The position numbers were made by a program, and so were the translations under genes. DNA of 25,223 nucleotides from NCBI GenBank assembly GCA_903927685.1, contig CAIYOB010001313.1, forward strand, positions 1 to 25,223, written 5' to 3'. Numbering within the stretch: position 1 is the stretch's first letter; each line of letters begins with the position of its first letter. The notes under the pieces are model-generated. The model was not told the DNA's origin. It made no database searches and was given only the letters and a program-made list of their open reading frames with translations. The stretch is from an uncultured Planctomycetaceae bacterium. Lineage in GTDB: Bacteria; Planctomycetota; Planctomycetia; Pirellulales; Pirellulaceae. Positions 1 through 7,810 of this stretch are shown in pieces.

Positions 1-890
1 GTTCGCCGACTGGATGTCATGCCATCAGGACAGACGATGGGTGCCGTCGCCGGGGCCGGGGTAATTGCGGCTGGAGCCGGCGGGGCCGTTGCCGCCAGAG
101 CCAGCGGTGCGGACTCAACCGGAGCCGCAGGGAGTGAGTCGTTTCGAGCCGCCGGTGCGGACTCGACCAGGGCCGCCGGGGGCGACTCCGCCCGGGCCGC
201 CGGGGTGGACGCCACTGCCGCGGCTGGCGAGACCTCGGCCACTTCGTGGGCTCTTCGCACGGTTCGCCGACTCGAAGTCATGCCTGCGGGGCAGTCGATG
301 GGTGCCGGGGGACTGGCCGGACTGACCAGCCCCACGGTCATGGGCCCCGGGCCGCCGCCGGACTGGACGGTCATCGCCGCGGGATCAAAGCTGGCTTCAG
401 GCACAGCACGCAGCCCCTGGGCCAAGTCCGAGGCCGTTCTGGTCGGATCGCGAAGGTCGTTTACCGGCCAGGCGGCATCCTTCTCCGGCAAAGCGGCAAA
501 TTCTTTCGGCGAGACGGGGCCCAACGGGGACACGGCCCTGCCGAGCGGGAGTTCTGCTTCCGCCGGAGCGGCGTTCGCCTCCGGAGGGAAGTCCGCGGCT
601 GCCGTTTCCACAGGCAGGGCCGTGGGTGGCGGCGGGACATGGTCCAATTCGGCCAGGAGTTCCGCGGGCAGCTGGTGAGGGGCATCGGTACGCTGTACGC
701 CGAGGATCTCCAGCAGGCGCAGCACGCGGCGCGCGGCTTGGGCGGACGCGGGGTCGCCACCCAGATAACTGCCCACGGCGGCGCGTTGAACGTCGGGATC
801 GTCAGAGGGCATCGTTTCGTCGGCGAGGACTGCGCCAACAGCGATCCCCGCCATGCCGGCCACACACAAGGCTGCCCTGTGCCACATCAT
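1..890 (-). CDS. Secreted Ala/Pro-rich repeat protein, 5' part (runs off left edge)
   Basis: An open frame of 296 codons runs from ATG at 890 to the window edge without a stop. A GGAAGG Shine-Dalgarno-like site lies just upstream. Residues 1-23 form a signal peptide ending in AVLA, so the protein is probably exported. Residues ~24-85 are a helical, charged segment, followed by a long Pro/Ala/Glu-rich low-complexity region with repeated PAAxxES units. A short block with Cys, CPxGMTSSRR, occurs at residues 200-209 and again at 287-296, a period of 87 residues. The family was not recognised. The repeats and composition suggest a cell-surface or periplasmic linker-type protein, which is inference. 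Frames on the opposite strand here are shadows of this gene. The C-terminus, which may hold the functional domain, is not visible. Confidence 0.72.
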   Translation of the reverse strand, partial: MMWHRAALCVAGMAGIAVGAVLADETMPSDDPDVQRAAVGSYLGGDPASAQAARRVLRLLEILGVQRTDAPHQLPAELLAELDHVPPPPTALPVETAAADFPPEANAAPAEAELPLGRAVSPLGPVSPKEFAALPEKDAAWPVNDLRDPTRTASDLAQGLRAVPEASFDPAAMTVQSGGGPGPMTVGLVSPASPPAPIDCPAGMTSSRRTVRRAHEVAEVSPAAAVASTPAARAESPPAALVESAPAARNDSLPAAPVESAPLALAATAPPAPAAITPAPATAPIVCPDGMTSSRR

Positions 891-1366
891 AGTCACCTTC
901 CTCATCAAGCCCCGCCGTTCCCCCCCCAAATCCGATCTGCCAACGGCCCGGCTCGTCCTGGACGGGCAAGGGACGGGAGCCCGGCTTCGGGTCGGCGCGC
1001 AGGAACATGCGCCGGCTTCATCGCTGGCGTGAGTCCTGTTTCCAAGTGCGCTCCTCCGGCGCGTTCCGTCCGAATGTCCGGTGCGCGAGGACGATTCCGA
1101 TTTCGGCGTTTCTAGCTAATCTATCGGATCGTCTGACCATGCGGGTTAAACGGGATCTGCTGTCCGAATGCAAGTTCACTGATCATTCTTGGCGTCAGCA
1201 CTGCTAGCCGGAGGTCCCTGCCCGGCGGTCCTGCCGCCGCAGCAGGGAACACTTGAGTGAATCGCCGAAAGATCTGCCGGTTTTCCATTCCTGGCGGCGG
1301 GACGGCGTCCCTTGAATTCGCTGCCCAATTCTGCCACCATCATGGAACTGGCAAGGACGACTCGGC
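891..1366. other. Divergent intergenic region
   Basis: This 476-base stretch separates the minus-strand repeat protein from the plus-strand permease, so it should carry promoters for both. No convincing -35/-10 pair was found. It holds a strong stem-loop (1216-1247) and a 13-base near-palindrome GGGACGGCGTCCC at 1299-1311. The short frames here have no Shine-Dalgarno site and no recognisable product. Confidence 0.6.
1216..1247. repeat. Two-tier stem-loop in intergenic DNA
   Basis: CCCTGC (1216-1221) pairs with GCAGGG (1242-1247), and inside it CGGCGG (1223-1228) pairs with CCGCCG (1234-1239) around a 5-base loop. The internal loop is small and asymmetric. There is no T-run on either side, so it does not look like a standard rho-independent terminator. 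It could be part of a structured leader or a protein-binding site. Confidence 0.4.
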
Positions 1367-2779
1367 ATGGTCAGGCAGTGCATGATTCCCGGCTTTTTTC
1401 GCGGTCCGCAATTGGCCGGTAACGCCCGGCGGACCTATCATCTGCACTTGAGGTACGCCCTGTTGGATGCGATCGCGGGAGGGATCCTGCTGAACGCCCC
1501 GATCGTGGCGATCAAGGCCTTCGAGGCGGCGAACTGGCAGTTGCCGCTGCGCGAACTCTATTCCGGCATCGGCATGATTGCCAGCTTGTACCTGGGGGCC
1601 CACATGGCCAGGCGGGCCAAGATGCCGTTTGTGTTCATCCCGGGGATCCTGGCCGGTCTGTGCTCGGTCGCGATGGCCTGGGCGACCGGCAGCCCGTTCT
1701 GGTTCCTGACGCTATTAGGCTTGGGGGCGATGTTCGAGGTGGTCGCGCGGCCAGCCATCACGGCGGTCCTGCGCATCAATTATCCGGTCGACCACCGCGG
1801 CCATGCCACAGGCGAGGTCCGCAGCTGGTCATCGCTGGCATTCGTGGCCTCCAGTATCACCTCGGCTTGGCTGCTGCATTGGGCGGCCGGACGCGCGCGC
1901 GTCCTGGACGGGTTTTCGGCCGGAGCCGGGCCCGCCGGCGTCTTGTCGTGGTCCGCCGAGCACATGGCCCAGATCCTCATGGTGCTGGCGGGCCTGCTGA
2001 GTCTGGCTAGTTTCCTGTGCTTTCGGCGGATTCGCGTGGACGAAGAACTCGTCACGCCGTGCACCGGACTTCGGCCGGGGGTCGGCAGTGGATTCCGCGA
2101 ATCGCTGCGCGTCATCGGCTCGGGAAACGGCCGCTTTCGCCGCTACCTGGTCGGCTGCTTCCTGGACGGATTCTGCCAGATGCTCTACTTTCCCTTGATC
2201 TGGGCCTTTCTGAGCCGGGATCTGGGATTTGGTTACGTGGGCTGCAGTATCCTGATGCATGCAGTGCCGGCGCTGGCGGCGTTTGCTGCCACGGGGGCCT
2301 TGGGGCGGTTGTTCGATCGCACCAATCCCTGGCTGTCATGGGCCTGGATTCGTTGCCTGTGGGGCCTGGATGCGATCCTGCTGGCCGCCACGCCCGCCTG
2401 CACGATTGTCTTTCCTCCCGCGCTGCTCATCCTGCCCACGCTCGCGCGTCTGCTGCGAGGCAGCGTCCAGGGCGCCTGGTGGATTATGTGGTGGCAAGTC
2501 GGCGTGACCTATTTTGCCCCGCCCGGCGAAGACACGAGCCGGTACATGGGAGTGATGGTATTCTTGAACGGGGCGGTCAAGCTGCTGGCGTCGGCCGCCG
2601 GCATGGGCTTGGCGGCGTTGGCGATCCCCCCCGGCGTACTGCTGTTGGCCGGCGGAGCGGGCGTGGTGCTTTCCGGGGTCTACTCGCTGTGGCAGGCGGC
2701 CTGGGATCGACAGCATCTGGGGCCGGAGACGATGATCGAATTCGAGCAGCAGTGGCGAATCGGCGAGTCCAGGCTATGA
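1367..2779 (+). CDS. Major facilitator superfamily-type permease
   Basis: The 470-residue protein is hydrophobic almost throughout and can be read as about 12 membrane segments in two halves, with a polar central loop near residue 230. This is the usual length and layout of an MFS transporter of the inner membrane. A basic motif after the second segment (GAHMARRAKMPF, residues ~77-88) sits where MFS motif A lies. The substrate cannot be told from sequence. The AAGGA at 1353-1357 is about 9 bases upstream of ATG 1367 and supports this start. The gene is followed after 43 bases by a Tat-exported DUF362 protein, so the two are probably co-transcribed. The MFS call is a fold-level assignment. Confidence 0.75.
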   Translation: MVRQCMIPGFFRGPQLAGNARRTYHLHLRYALLDAIAGGILLNAPIVAIKAFEAANWQLPLRELYSGIGMIASLYLGAHMARRAKMPFVFIPGILAGLCSVAMAWATGSPFWFLTLLGLGAMFEVVARPAITAVLRINYPVDHRGHATGEVRSWSSLAFVASSITSAWLLHWAAGRARVLDGFSAGAGPAGVLSWSAEHMAQILMVLAGLLSLASFLCFRRIRVDEELVTPCTGLRPGVGSGFRESLRVIGSGNGRFRRYLVGCFLDGFCQMLYFPLIWAFLSRDLGFGYVGCSILMHAVPALAAFAATGALGRLFDRTNPWLSWAWIRCLWGLDAILLAATPACTIVFPPALLILPTLARLLRGSVQGAWWIMWWQVGVTYFAPPGEDTSRYMGVMVFLNGAVKLLASAAGMGLAALAIPPGVLLLAGGAGVVLSGVYSLWQAAWDRQHLGPETMIEFEQQWRIGESRL

Positions 2780-2822
2780 GACCCAGCGAAGGACTAGGGT
2801 CAAGAACGGCAGGAGATCAGTC

Positions 2823-4184
2823 ATGAGTCGACGGGAATTTCTCAAGGCAACGTTGGCCGCAGGGGCGTACCACACCCTGTGTTCATGGGGCATTTCGCCG
2901 CACGAATGGCAAGCAGCGGCGGCCGAGACGGAGGCTGCCGCGGCTCGCTGGTCGCCGCCTGAACGGCCGAACCAGCCGCTCGGCACGGCTCGTGGAGTCT
3001 GTCCCGGCCGCGTGGTCTGGGTTCACGATCCGGGGATCGCCCGCTGGGATGGCGACAGCCAAGCGGGCGGTTGGTACGAAGACCGCTTTGTCGATCCTCA
3101 ACGCGCCGACCGGATGTTGGGCGAGGCGGTCCGGCTGGTCACGGGCACCAAGTCCGACGCCAACGCGTGGAAGAACCTGTTCCGATCCAGCAATCAGCAA
3201 CGGGGACGCGGCGACGTCGGCTACCAGCCGGGAGAAAAGGTGGTGGTCAAACTGAATCTGAACTGCTGCCAGCGGCGTGTCGATTTCAAGCAGGGGTTCT
3301 ACAACACGCCTCAGCTGACGCAGGCTTTGCTGCGGCAACTGGTGCGCCAGGCCGGTGTGCGGGAAGCGGATCTGACCATCGTCGACGCGTCGCGTTTTGT
3401 GCCCGACTCGATCTTTGTTCCGTGCAATGCCGAGTTCCCCGGGATCCGCTTCGAGGACCGCGACGGCGGCGAAGGCCGGTTTCCCGTGCAGCCTGACTTG
3501 CGCCGCTCAATCGCCTTCGCCGATCCCGCGGCGCCGAACCTGGACAAGACCTATCTGCCGAACTGCCTGACGGGCGCGACCTACCAGATCAACGCCGCGG
3601 CGCTCAAAGGGCACAGCCTGGCGGGCGTCACGCTGTGTGCCAAGAATCACTTTGGTTCGCTGTACCGCGAGAACACGGGGCCGAGCGACTCGCACCGCGG
3701 CTGGAATCCGGCGCATCTGCACGGTTCGATCACCAGCACGCTCCAACCGCTGGGCGGGTACAACGCGTTGGTTGACCTGATGGGGCACCCGGACCTGGGC
3801 GGCAAGACGATCCTGTACCTGCTCGATGCGCTGTACACCACGCCGCACCAATCAAAGTTGCCCGAGCGCTGGCAGTCGCCGCCGTTTGCGGGCGAGTGGC
3901 CGGCCAGCGTCCTGGCCTCGCAGGATCCGGTGGCGATCGAGTCGGTTGCCGTGGACTTCTTTGGCGCCGAGGCCAGCGCGGCACGCATGGTGGGGGCCGT
4001 GGACAATTACCTGCACGAAGCCGCCCTGGCTCACCGCCCGCCATCCGGAACGCGCTACGCCCCCGCAGGCGACGGGCAGGCCTTGCGGAGCCTGGGCGTC
4101 CACGAACATTGGAACAATCCAGAACAGCGACAATACAGCCGCAACCTGGGGACCGGCGAAGGAATCGAGTTGGTCAAAGCGTGA
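2823..4184 (+). CDS. Tat-exported DUF362 domain protein
   Basis: The 453-residue protein begins with a twin-arginine signal (SRREFLKATLAAGA), so it is exported folded, perhaps with a cofactor. The body matches DUF362: a strand EKVVVKLNLN near residue 139, a helix and strand region PQLTQALLRQLVRQAG followed by LTIVDAS, and the family's Lys/His/Asn block ALKGHSLAGVTLCAKNHFGS near residues 259-278. The biochemical role of DUF362 is not settled. The ferredoxin-type CxxCxxC cluster fused to some members is absent, although single cysteines are present. AGGAGA lies 6 bases before ATG 2823. The 3' end converges on the deacylase gene with only 10 bases between the stops. Confidence 0.85.
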   Translation: MSRREFLKATLAAGAYHTLCSWGISPHEWQAAAAETEAAAARWSPPERPNQPLGTARGVCPGRVVWVHDPGIARWDGDSQAGGWYEDRFVDPQRADRMLGEAVRLVTGTKSDANAWKNLFRSSNQQRGRGDVGYQPGEKVVVKLNLNCCQRRVDFKQGFYNTPQLTQALLRQLVRQAGVREADLTIVDASRFVPDSIFVPCNAEFPGIRFEDRDGGEGRFPVQPDLRRSIAFADPAAPNLDKTYLPNCLTGATYQINAAALKGHSLAGVTLCAKNHFGSLYRENTGPSDSHRGWNPAHLHGSITSTLQPLGGYNALVDLMGHPDLGGKTILYLLDALYTTPHQSKLPERWQSPPFAGEWPASVLASQDPVAIESVAVDFFGAEASAARMVGAVDNYLHEAALAHRPPSGTRYAPAGDGQALRSLGVHEHWNNPEQRQYSRNLGTGEGIELVKA

Positions 4185-4194
4185 CGGCCGTGCC

Positions 4195-4674
4195 TTACGC
4201 CGCCGGCGGGCGCGAGATCGCCTCCAGCGTCGCGCCGGTGGCCGCGATGTAGTCCTGGGGAGCCAGAACAATCTGCGTGCCGCGAACGCCGGCCGAGACG
4301 GCGATCGCCTCGTACAGAATGGCGGACTCGTCCAGGTGCACCGGGTACGGCTTCTTGCACGCCAGGGCGGTCACGCCGCCGCGGATATAGCCTGTCAGGG
4401 CCGGCAACTGCCCGACCGGGACAAGTTCCATCCGGCGGTTTCCCGAGACACGTGCCAGGGCTTTCAGGTCCAGTTCCTGATCGCCGGGCACGACCGCCAG
4501 GAGCACTCCGTGCAGGTCGCCTTTGACGGTCAACGTCTTGAACACCTGCTCGGCCGGCAACCCGATCTGCTGGGCGACCTTGACCGCCCGCAAGTCGTCG
4601 GGATCAACCTCGTAGTGACGCAATTCGTACGCGATTCCAAGCTTGTCGAGTTGTCGGGTGGCGTTGGTCTTCAT
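4195..4674 (-). CDS. ybaK: YbaK/EbsC-type Cys-tRNA(Pro) deacylase
   Basis: The 159-residue protein matches the YbaK family along its full length. It has FKTLTVKG in the first strands, ALARVSGNRRMELVP in the middle, then TGYIRGGVTALACKKPYPVHLDE and the closing SAGVRGTQIVLAP. Family members hydrolyse Cys-tRNA(Pro) formed in error by ProRS, in the cytoplasm. The conserved Lys in FKTL (KxL) is present. The open frame extends upstream to 4842, but that part is antisense-like and overlaps the metallopeptidase. ATG 4674, 4 bases after the upstream stop, gives the family length. It is the last gene of a compact three-gene minus-strand unit. Confidence 0.92.
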   Translation of the reverse strand: MKTNATRQLDKLGIAYELRHYEVDPDDLRAVKVAQQIGLPAEQVFKTLTVKGDLHGVLLAVVPGDQELDLKALARVSGNRRMELVPVGQLPALTGYIRGGVTALACKKPYPVHLDESAILYEAIAVSAGVRGTQIVLAPQDYIAATGATLEAISRPPAA

Positions 4675-4678
4675 CGCG

Positions 4679-5071
4679 TCAATAGCCCAACTCGCGGAGT
4701 TCGCCTTCGTCCAACCCGTGATAGTGGCCCAGTTCGTGCAGGACGGTGATCCGGATCTGGCGGCGCAGTTCCTGTTCATCGAAGCGGCCGTGCCGATCTC
4801 GGGATTGGGCGAAAATCCCTTCCCGATAGATGTAGATCGCATCGGAAAGGACGCCCGACATCTCGACGTGCCGCTCGGTCAGCGGGACTCCGGTATACAA
4901 GCCGCACAGTTGGCTGCGGTGCCGCACGCCCGTCTCGTGCATCACGCGCCGCGACGGATAGTCCTCGACGTACAGCGTGACTTCCTCCAGCAATTCGTGC
5001 ACGCGCGGCGGCAGCTCCGACATCACGTGCTGCAACTGCTGGTCGAAATAGTCGCGCAGTTCGGGCTTCAT
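4679..5071 (-). CDS. Zincin-type metallopeptidase family protein (PF06262-like)
   Basis: The 130-residue protein ends with the zinc-binding motif HELGHYHGLDE (residues 112-122). H112 and H116 are predicted ligands and E113 the catalytic base. Short proteins with HExxHxxGxxD/E near the C-terminus are the minimal zincin family PF06262, whose members are cytoplasmic and of unknown substrate. The middle segment YREGI preceding the zinc motif also fits. The gene lies 33 bases downstream of the small membrane protein and 4 bases upstream of ybaK, so it is probably co-transcribed and translationally coupled with ybaK. Confidence 0.85.
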   Translation of the reverse strand: MKPELRDYFDQQLQHVMSELPPRVHELLEEVTLYVEDYPSRRVMHETGVRHRSQLCGLYTGVPLTERHVEMSGVLSDAIYIYREGIFAQSRDRHGRFDEQELRRQIRITVLHELGHYHGLDEGELRELGY

Positions 5072-5104
5072 CGCCGGCCGGCCCCCTGCTCCCGCCGAAC
5101 CTCG

Positions 5105-5356
5105 TCACGCCCCGAAGCGTTTGGGAATCGTGATGGAATACAGGATGATGACCGAGCCCAGGCCCAGGAAGCTCCACGGCATCCACTCCTCGGTCTTGAG
5201 TTGCTTCGGACTGCCGCCTCCGCCGTAGGCGTCCATGGCAGCCGCGGCGCCCGAACCGAGCGCGGTGTTGGCCAGCACGGCTTCGTCGACGACCAGGCAC
5301 TCCAGACCCAGGATGCAGAAGGTGACGCCAATCGCCAAAAAGACAGAACGCCACAT
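5105..5356 (-). CDS. Small two-helix membrane protein
   Basis: This 83-residue protein starts at ATG 5356, where a clear GGAGG sits 8 bases upstream. A longer frame to 5401 lacks such a site. It has one hydrophobic segment at residues ~3-21 (which could also act as a signal), a Gly/Ala-rich loop with AYGGGGSPKQ, and a second segment WSFLGLGSVIILYSITI near the C-terminus. The two ends look like a small inner-membrane hairpin. No function can be assigned. It heads the three-gene minus-strand unit and is divergent from the retropepsin-like gene at 5476. Confidence 0.75.
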   Translation of the reverse strand: MWRSVFLAIGVTFCILGLECLVVDEAVLANTALGSGAAAAMDAYGGGGSPKQLKTEEWMPWSFLGLGSVIILYSITIPKRFGA

Positions 5357-5475
5357 AACTTGATCCTCCGACTTGTCTGCCCCAAGAAAATCCCCTCGCA
5401 CTTATCGACCGGCCCGCCGGGACGGCTAGAATAGTCCGCGGGGAATTCGGACTACGATCGGGGACGGAGACGACC

Positions 5476-6600
5476 ATGCGGCGGTTTTCGCCTTGCAGTC
5501 GGCAGACTCGTTGCACGCCGCAGAATCGGCTGTCCCCACTCCGGCGAGTCGGCCGCGGCGCCGGCCTCCGCCGGTGGACGGCCGGTGCCTGGACCCTGGG
5601 GCTGGTCCTGGGCTTGACCCGAGTGGGTCCGGCCGTGGCGGCCGAATCCGCAGCCATCGAGGCCGAGGGCTTCCTGCGCCGCGAACGGGATGTCGCGATG
5701 CTCGCCGGCGGCAGAATCTGGCTGTGCGGCGCCGAGCGAAGCCTGCGGCGTTGCCTGGGATCGCTCGGGGACGCCCGGCGGGAGTTGACGCAACAGCAGC
5801 GCTGGCTGGAGCAGCGGATTGCCCAGAATTCCCGCGTGTGGGAGGCGAACCGCGAGCAACTCGCCGCCCTGCGCGCCGCCTTGTCCTCAATGGCGACGGA
5901 GGCTCCGGAACGGAAACCGCTCGAACAGCAGATCCGGCGACTGGAATCGCAAGCCGTTGATCCCGACCAACTGGGCGCCCAGCACGACGTTCGCACGCAC
6001 CTGGTCCAATTCACCAATTCCCGCAACGCCCTGGCGATCCAGCTGCTGACGATCGAGCGTTTGCTTCCTCAGATGACAGCCGACTACCGCCGCCTGGAGG
6101 CCGACTTGGAGGTCGCGGCGGCCCTGCGCACCCTGGGCGCAGGGCAGCGTCTGGGCCCCGTCGAGAACTACCTCGCCGAGACGCGGCGACTGGACGAGTA
6201 CGAGCGGCTGGTCTTCACGTCCTGGCTGCCGATGTACCTGCAGAGCGGCCGGATTCGCGTCGGGGCGATCCTGAACGAAACCACGCCGATCACCTGCAGT
6301 TGGCACGCCGAGGGCGGGCCGACGATCCTGAGCGAGTCGATGGTCGATGCCGCCGGGCTGAAACCGCCGGCCGCCGCTCCGGCCGTCGCGCTGCCGCTGG
6401 GAGCGGGCCGAACCGTCACCGCCCGGCCGCTGGTCGTGCCCGCGTTGCGGTTGGGACAAGTGGTCCTGCGGGAGGTCAGCGTCTACGTCGCGGCGCCGGA
6501 TGGCGAAGACGTCGGCGCCATCCTCACGGCGGATGCGCTGGCGGGATACGAGGTCAGGCCGGAACCGGCTCGGCTGCAGCTGAGTCTTCGCCCGCGCTGA
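5476..6600 (+). CDS. Secreted coiled-coil protein with degenerate retropepsin-like domain
   Basis: The 374-residue protein starts at ATG 5476 behind GGAG. It has an unusually long basic N-region, then a hydrophobic core and AVAA, read as a signal peptide of ~55 residues. Residues ~80-230 are rich in Gln, Arg, Leu and Glu and should form coiled coil. From ~258 on, the order of elements follows retropepsin-like aspartyl proteases: GRIRVGAILN, then PTILSESMVDAAGL, then LRLGQVVLREVSVYV, then AILTADALAGYEV. However, the segment where DTGAS is expected reads HAEGG, with His277 in the Asp position. It is therefore probably not an active aspartyl protease of the usual type. A TAGAAT hexamer at 5427-5432 may be its -10 box. 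Confidence 0.75.
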   Translation: MRRFSPCSRQTRCTPQNRLSPLRRVGRGAGLRRWTAGAWTLGLVLGLTRVGPAVAAESAAIEAEGFLRRERDVAMLAGGRIWLCGAERSLRRCLGSLGDARRELTQQQRWLEQRIAQNSRVWEANREQLAALRAALSSMATEAPERKPLEQQIRRLESQAVDPDQLGAQHDVRTHLVQFTNSRNALAIQLLTIERLLPQMTADYRRLEADLEVAAALRTLGAGQRLGPVENYLAETRRLDEYERLVFTSWLPMYLQSGRIRVGAILNETTPITCSWHAEGGPTILSESMVDAAGLKPPAAAPAVALPLGAGRTVTARPLVVPALRLGQVVLREVSVYVAAPDGEDVGAILTADALAGYEVRPEPARLQLSLRPR

Positions 6601-6697
6601 ACTCAGGAGCCGGCCTTCCGGGGCGACGTTCCGGGGGGCAGAATGGACTTGGTGTGCGTTCGCCGAAAACTCAAGGCTTTGCCTCGGAGGACAGCTT

Positions 6698-7810
6698 GTG
6701 GCTCAAGTCAGTGTGGAATCCGCGGTCCTGCGCGGGCGTTGTCACGTCTACTATGCCCTGGACGTCGGCTTCGCGGTCGATCTGAAGCGTTGTTCGGAAT
6801 TGATCCAGGAGGCCCGCGAGGCCGGCGGGTTGGTCCATCACGCCCGCGGGCCGCGGTACCTGAACCTGCGGCCTCCGCCGGTCTACCTCAGCCAGGACGC
6901 GGAGCCGATCCGCGGCAAGACGTTCTGTACGGCCAGCCGGGTGACGCTCAAGGTGTACGACTTTGGCGCGGTCTCGGTCGAATATCTGATCCCGTTCGAG
7001 ATGACGCTCGAACAGCTCGTGGAGCTGAGCGCCGAACTGTACGACGACCGGCAGTTCGCCGCCGATGCCCGCGCACGCTGCGAAACGCTGCTGCGGGCGA
7101 TCGGTCCTGCCGTCCGCCGCCCGCAGCTGCGCGAGGTGGTCGAGGACTACCTAGTGTTTGAGATTCCGGAAGCGGGAGCCGCCGGCGTCGAGCCGGGTTC
7201 TCTCGCGCAGGAGGCGGGTGCCACCCTGGCACGCATTTTGAGCAGCAATACGGCGACGCTTTCCGATCAGCAGCAGCGCGAAGAGCTGGCGGGCCAGATC
7301 AGCTACCAGGCCGACGACTTGACGATCATCACCTGGAACGCGGCGCTGGTTTTCGGCAAGGACATGGACGACGTGCTGACGGTGCTCGAATTGGCCAACG
7401 TCCAGCTGCGGGAATTGCACTACCTGGACGACCAACTGGATGACAGCCTCCGGACCGCCTACGACATGAGTGCCCAGACGGCCGGTGTCCGAGCCCAAAT
7501 GCGGCGCATTCGGGAGTTCATGCTCGACGGGCAAGCCTTCAGCGAATCGGTGACGAACGCCTTCAAACCGTTCGCCGACGTCTTCCTGGCCCGCGTCTAT
7601 GTCCTGGCTTCTTCCTCCCTGGGACTGGAGAACTTTGACCGGAGCGTCAAAGAGAAGTTGAACCTGTTGAACACCTTGTACACGACCTTGGCGGACGAAG
7701 CCGACCTGGAAAAACTGGTGCGACTCGAGTGGATCGTGATCATCCTGATCGCCATCGAGATCGTCATGGGGCTGTCCGAGCGGCTATTGCCCTGGCTGGG
7801 CGGCGGATAA
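6698..7810 (+). CDS. RMD1/DUF155-like membrane protein
   Basis: The 370-residue protein starts at GTG 6698, set by CGGAGG at 6685-6690 with 7-base spacing. The C-terminus has the block LEWIVIILIAIEIVMGL, a membrane segment typical of RMD1/DUF155 proteins. The middle also fits that family: DDLTIITWNAALVF, then VLELANVQLRELHYLDDQLD, then a helical region to about residue 340. RMD1 relatives in eukaryotes are mitochondrial membrane proteins, and the bacterial role is unknown. The last 27 bases overlap the 3' end of the convergent DUF6263-like gene. It lies 97 bases after the retropepsin-like gene and may share its transcript. Confidence 0.7.
   Translation: MAQVSVESAVLRGRCHVYYALDVGFAVDLKRCSELIQEAREAGGLVHHARGPRYLNLRPPPVYLSQDAEPIRGKTFCTASRVTLKVYDFGAVSVEYLIPFEMTLEQLVELSAELYDDRQFAADARARCETLLRAIGPAVRRPQLREVVEDYLVFEIPEAGAAGVEPGSLAQEAGATLARILSSNTATLSDQQQREELAGQISYQADDLTIITWNAALVFGKDMDDVLTVLELANVQLRELHYLDDQLDDSLRTAYDMSAQTAGVRAQMRRIREFMLDGQAFSESVTNAFKPFADVFLARVYVLASSSLGLENFDRSVKEKLNLLNTLYTTLADEADLEKLVRLEWIVIILIAIEIVMGLSERLLPWLGGG

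Noticed and set aside
19..678. Plus-strand frame rich in Gly/Ala/Ser
   Set aside because: The opposite strand has a signal peptide, a Shine-Dalgarno site and repeat structure; this frame is its mirror.
1007..1207. Small plus-strand ORF of 66 codons in the intergenic region
   Set aside because: It has no ribosome-binding site, no homology that I recognise, and a composition rich in Arg and Ser typical of a chance frame.
4185..4194. A terminator between the convergent DUF362 and deacylase genes
   Set aside because: Only 10 bases separate the stops, and no hairpin with a T-run was found there.
4675..4842. N-terminal extension of the YbaK-type deacylase
   Set aside because: It overlaps the metallopeptidase gene in another frame, and the protein from 4674 already has full family length.
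4776..6026. Minus-strand open frame of 416 codons
   Set aside because: It runs across three annotated genes on both strands and has shadow-type composition. The small membrane protein and the metallopeptidase in other frames have ribosome-binding sites and motifs.
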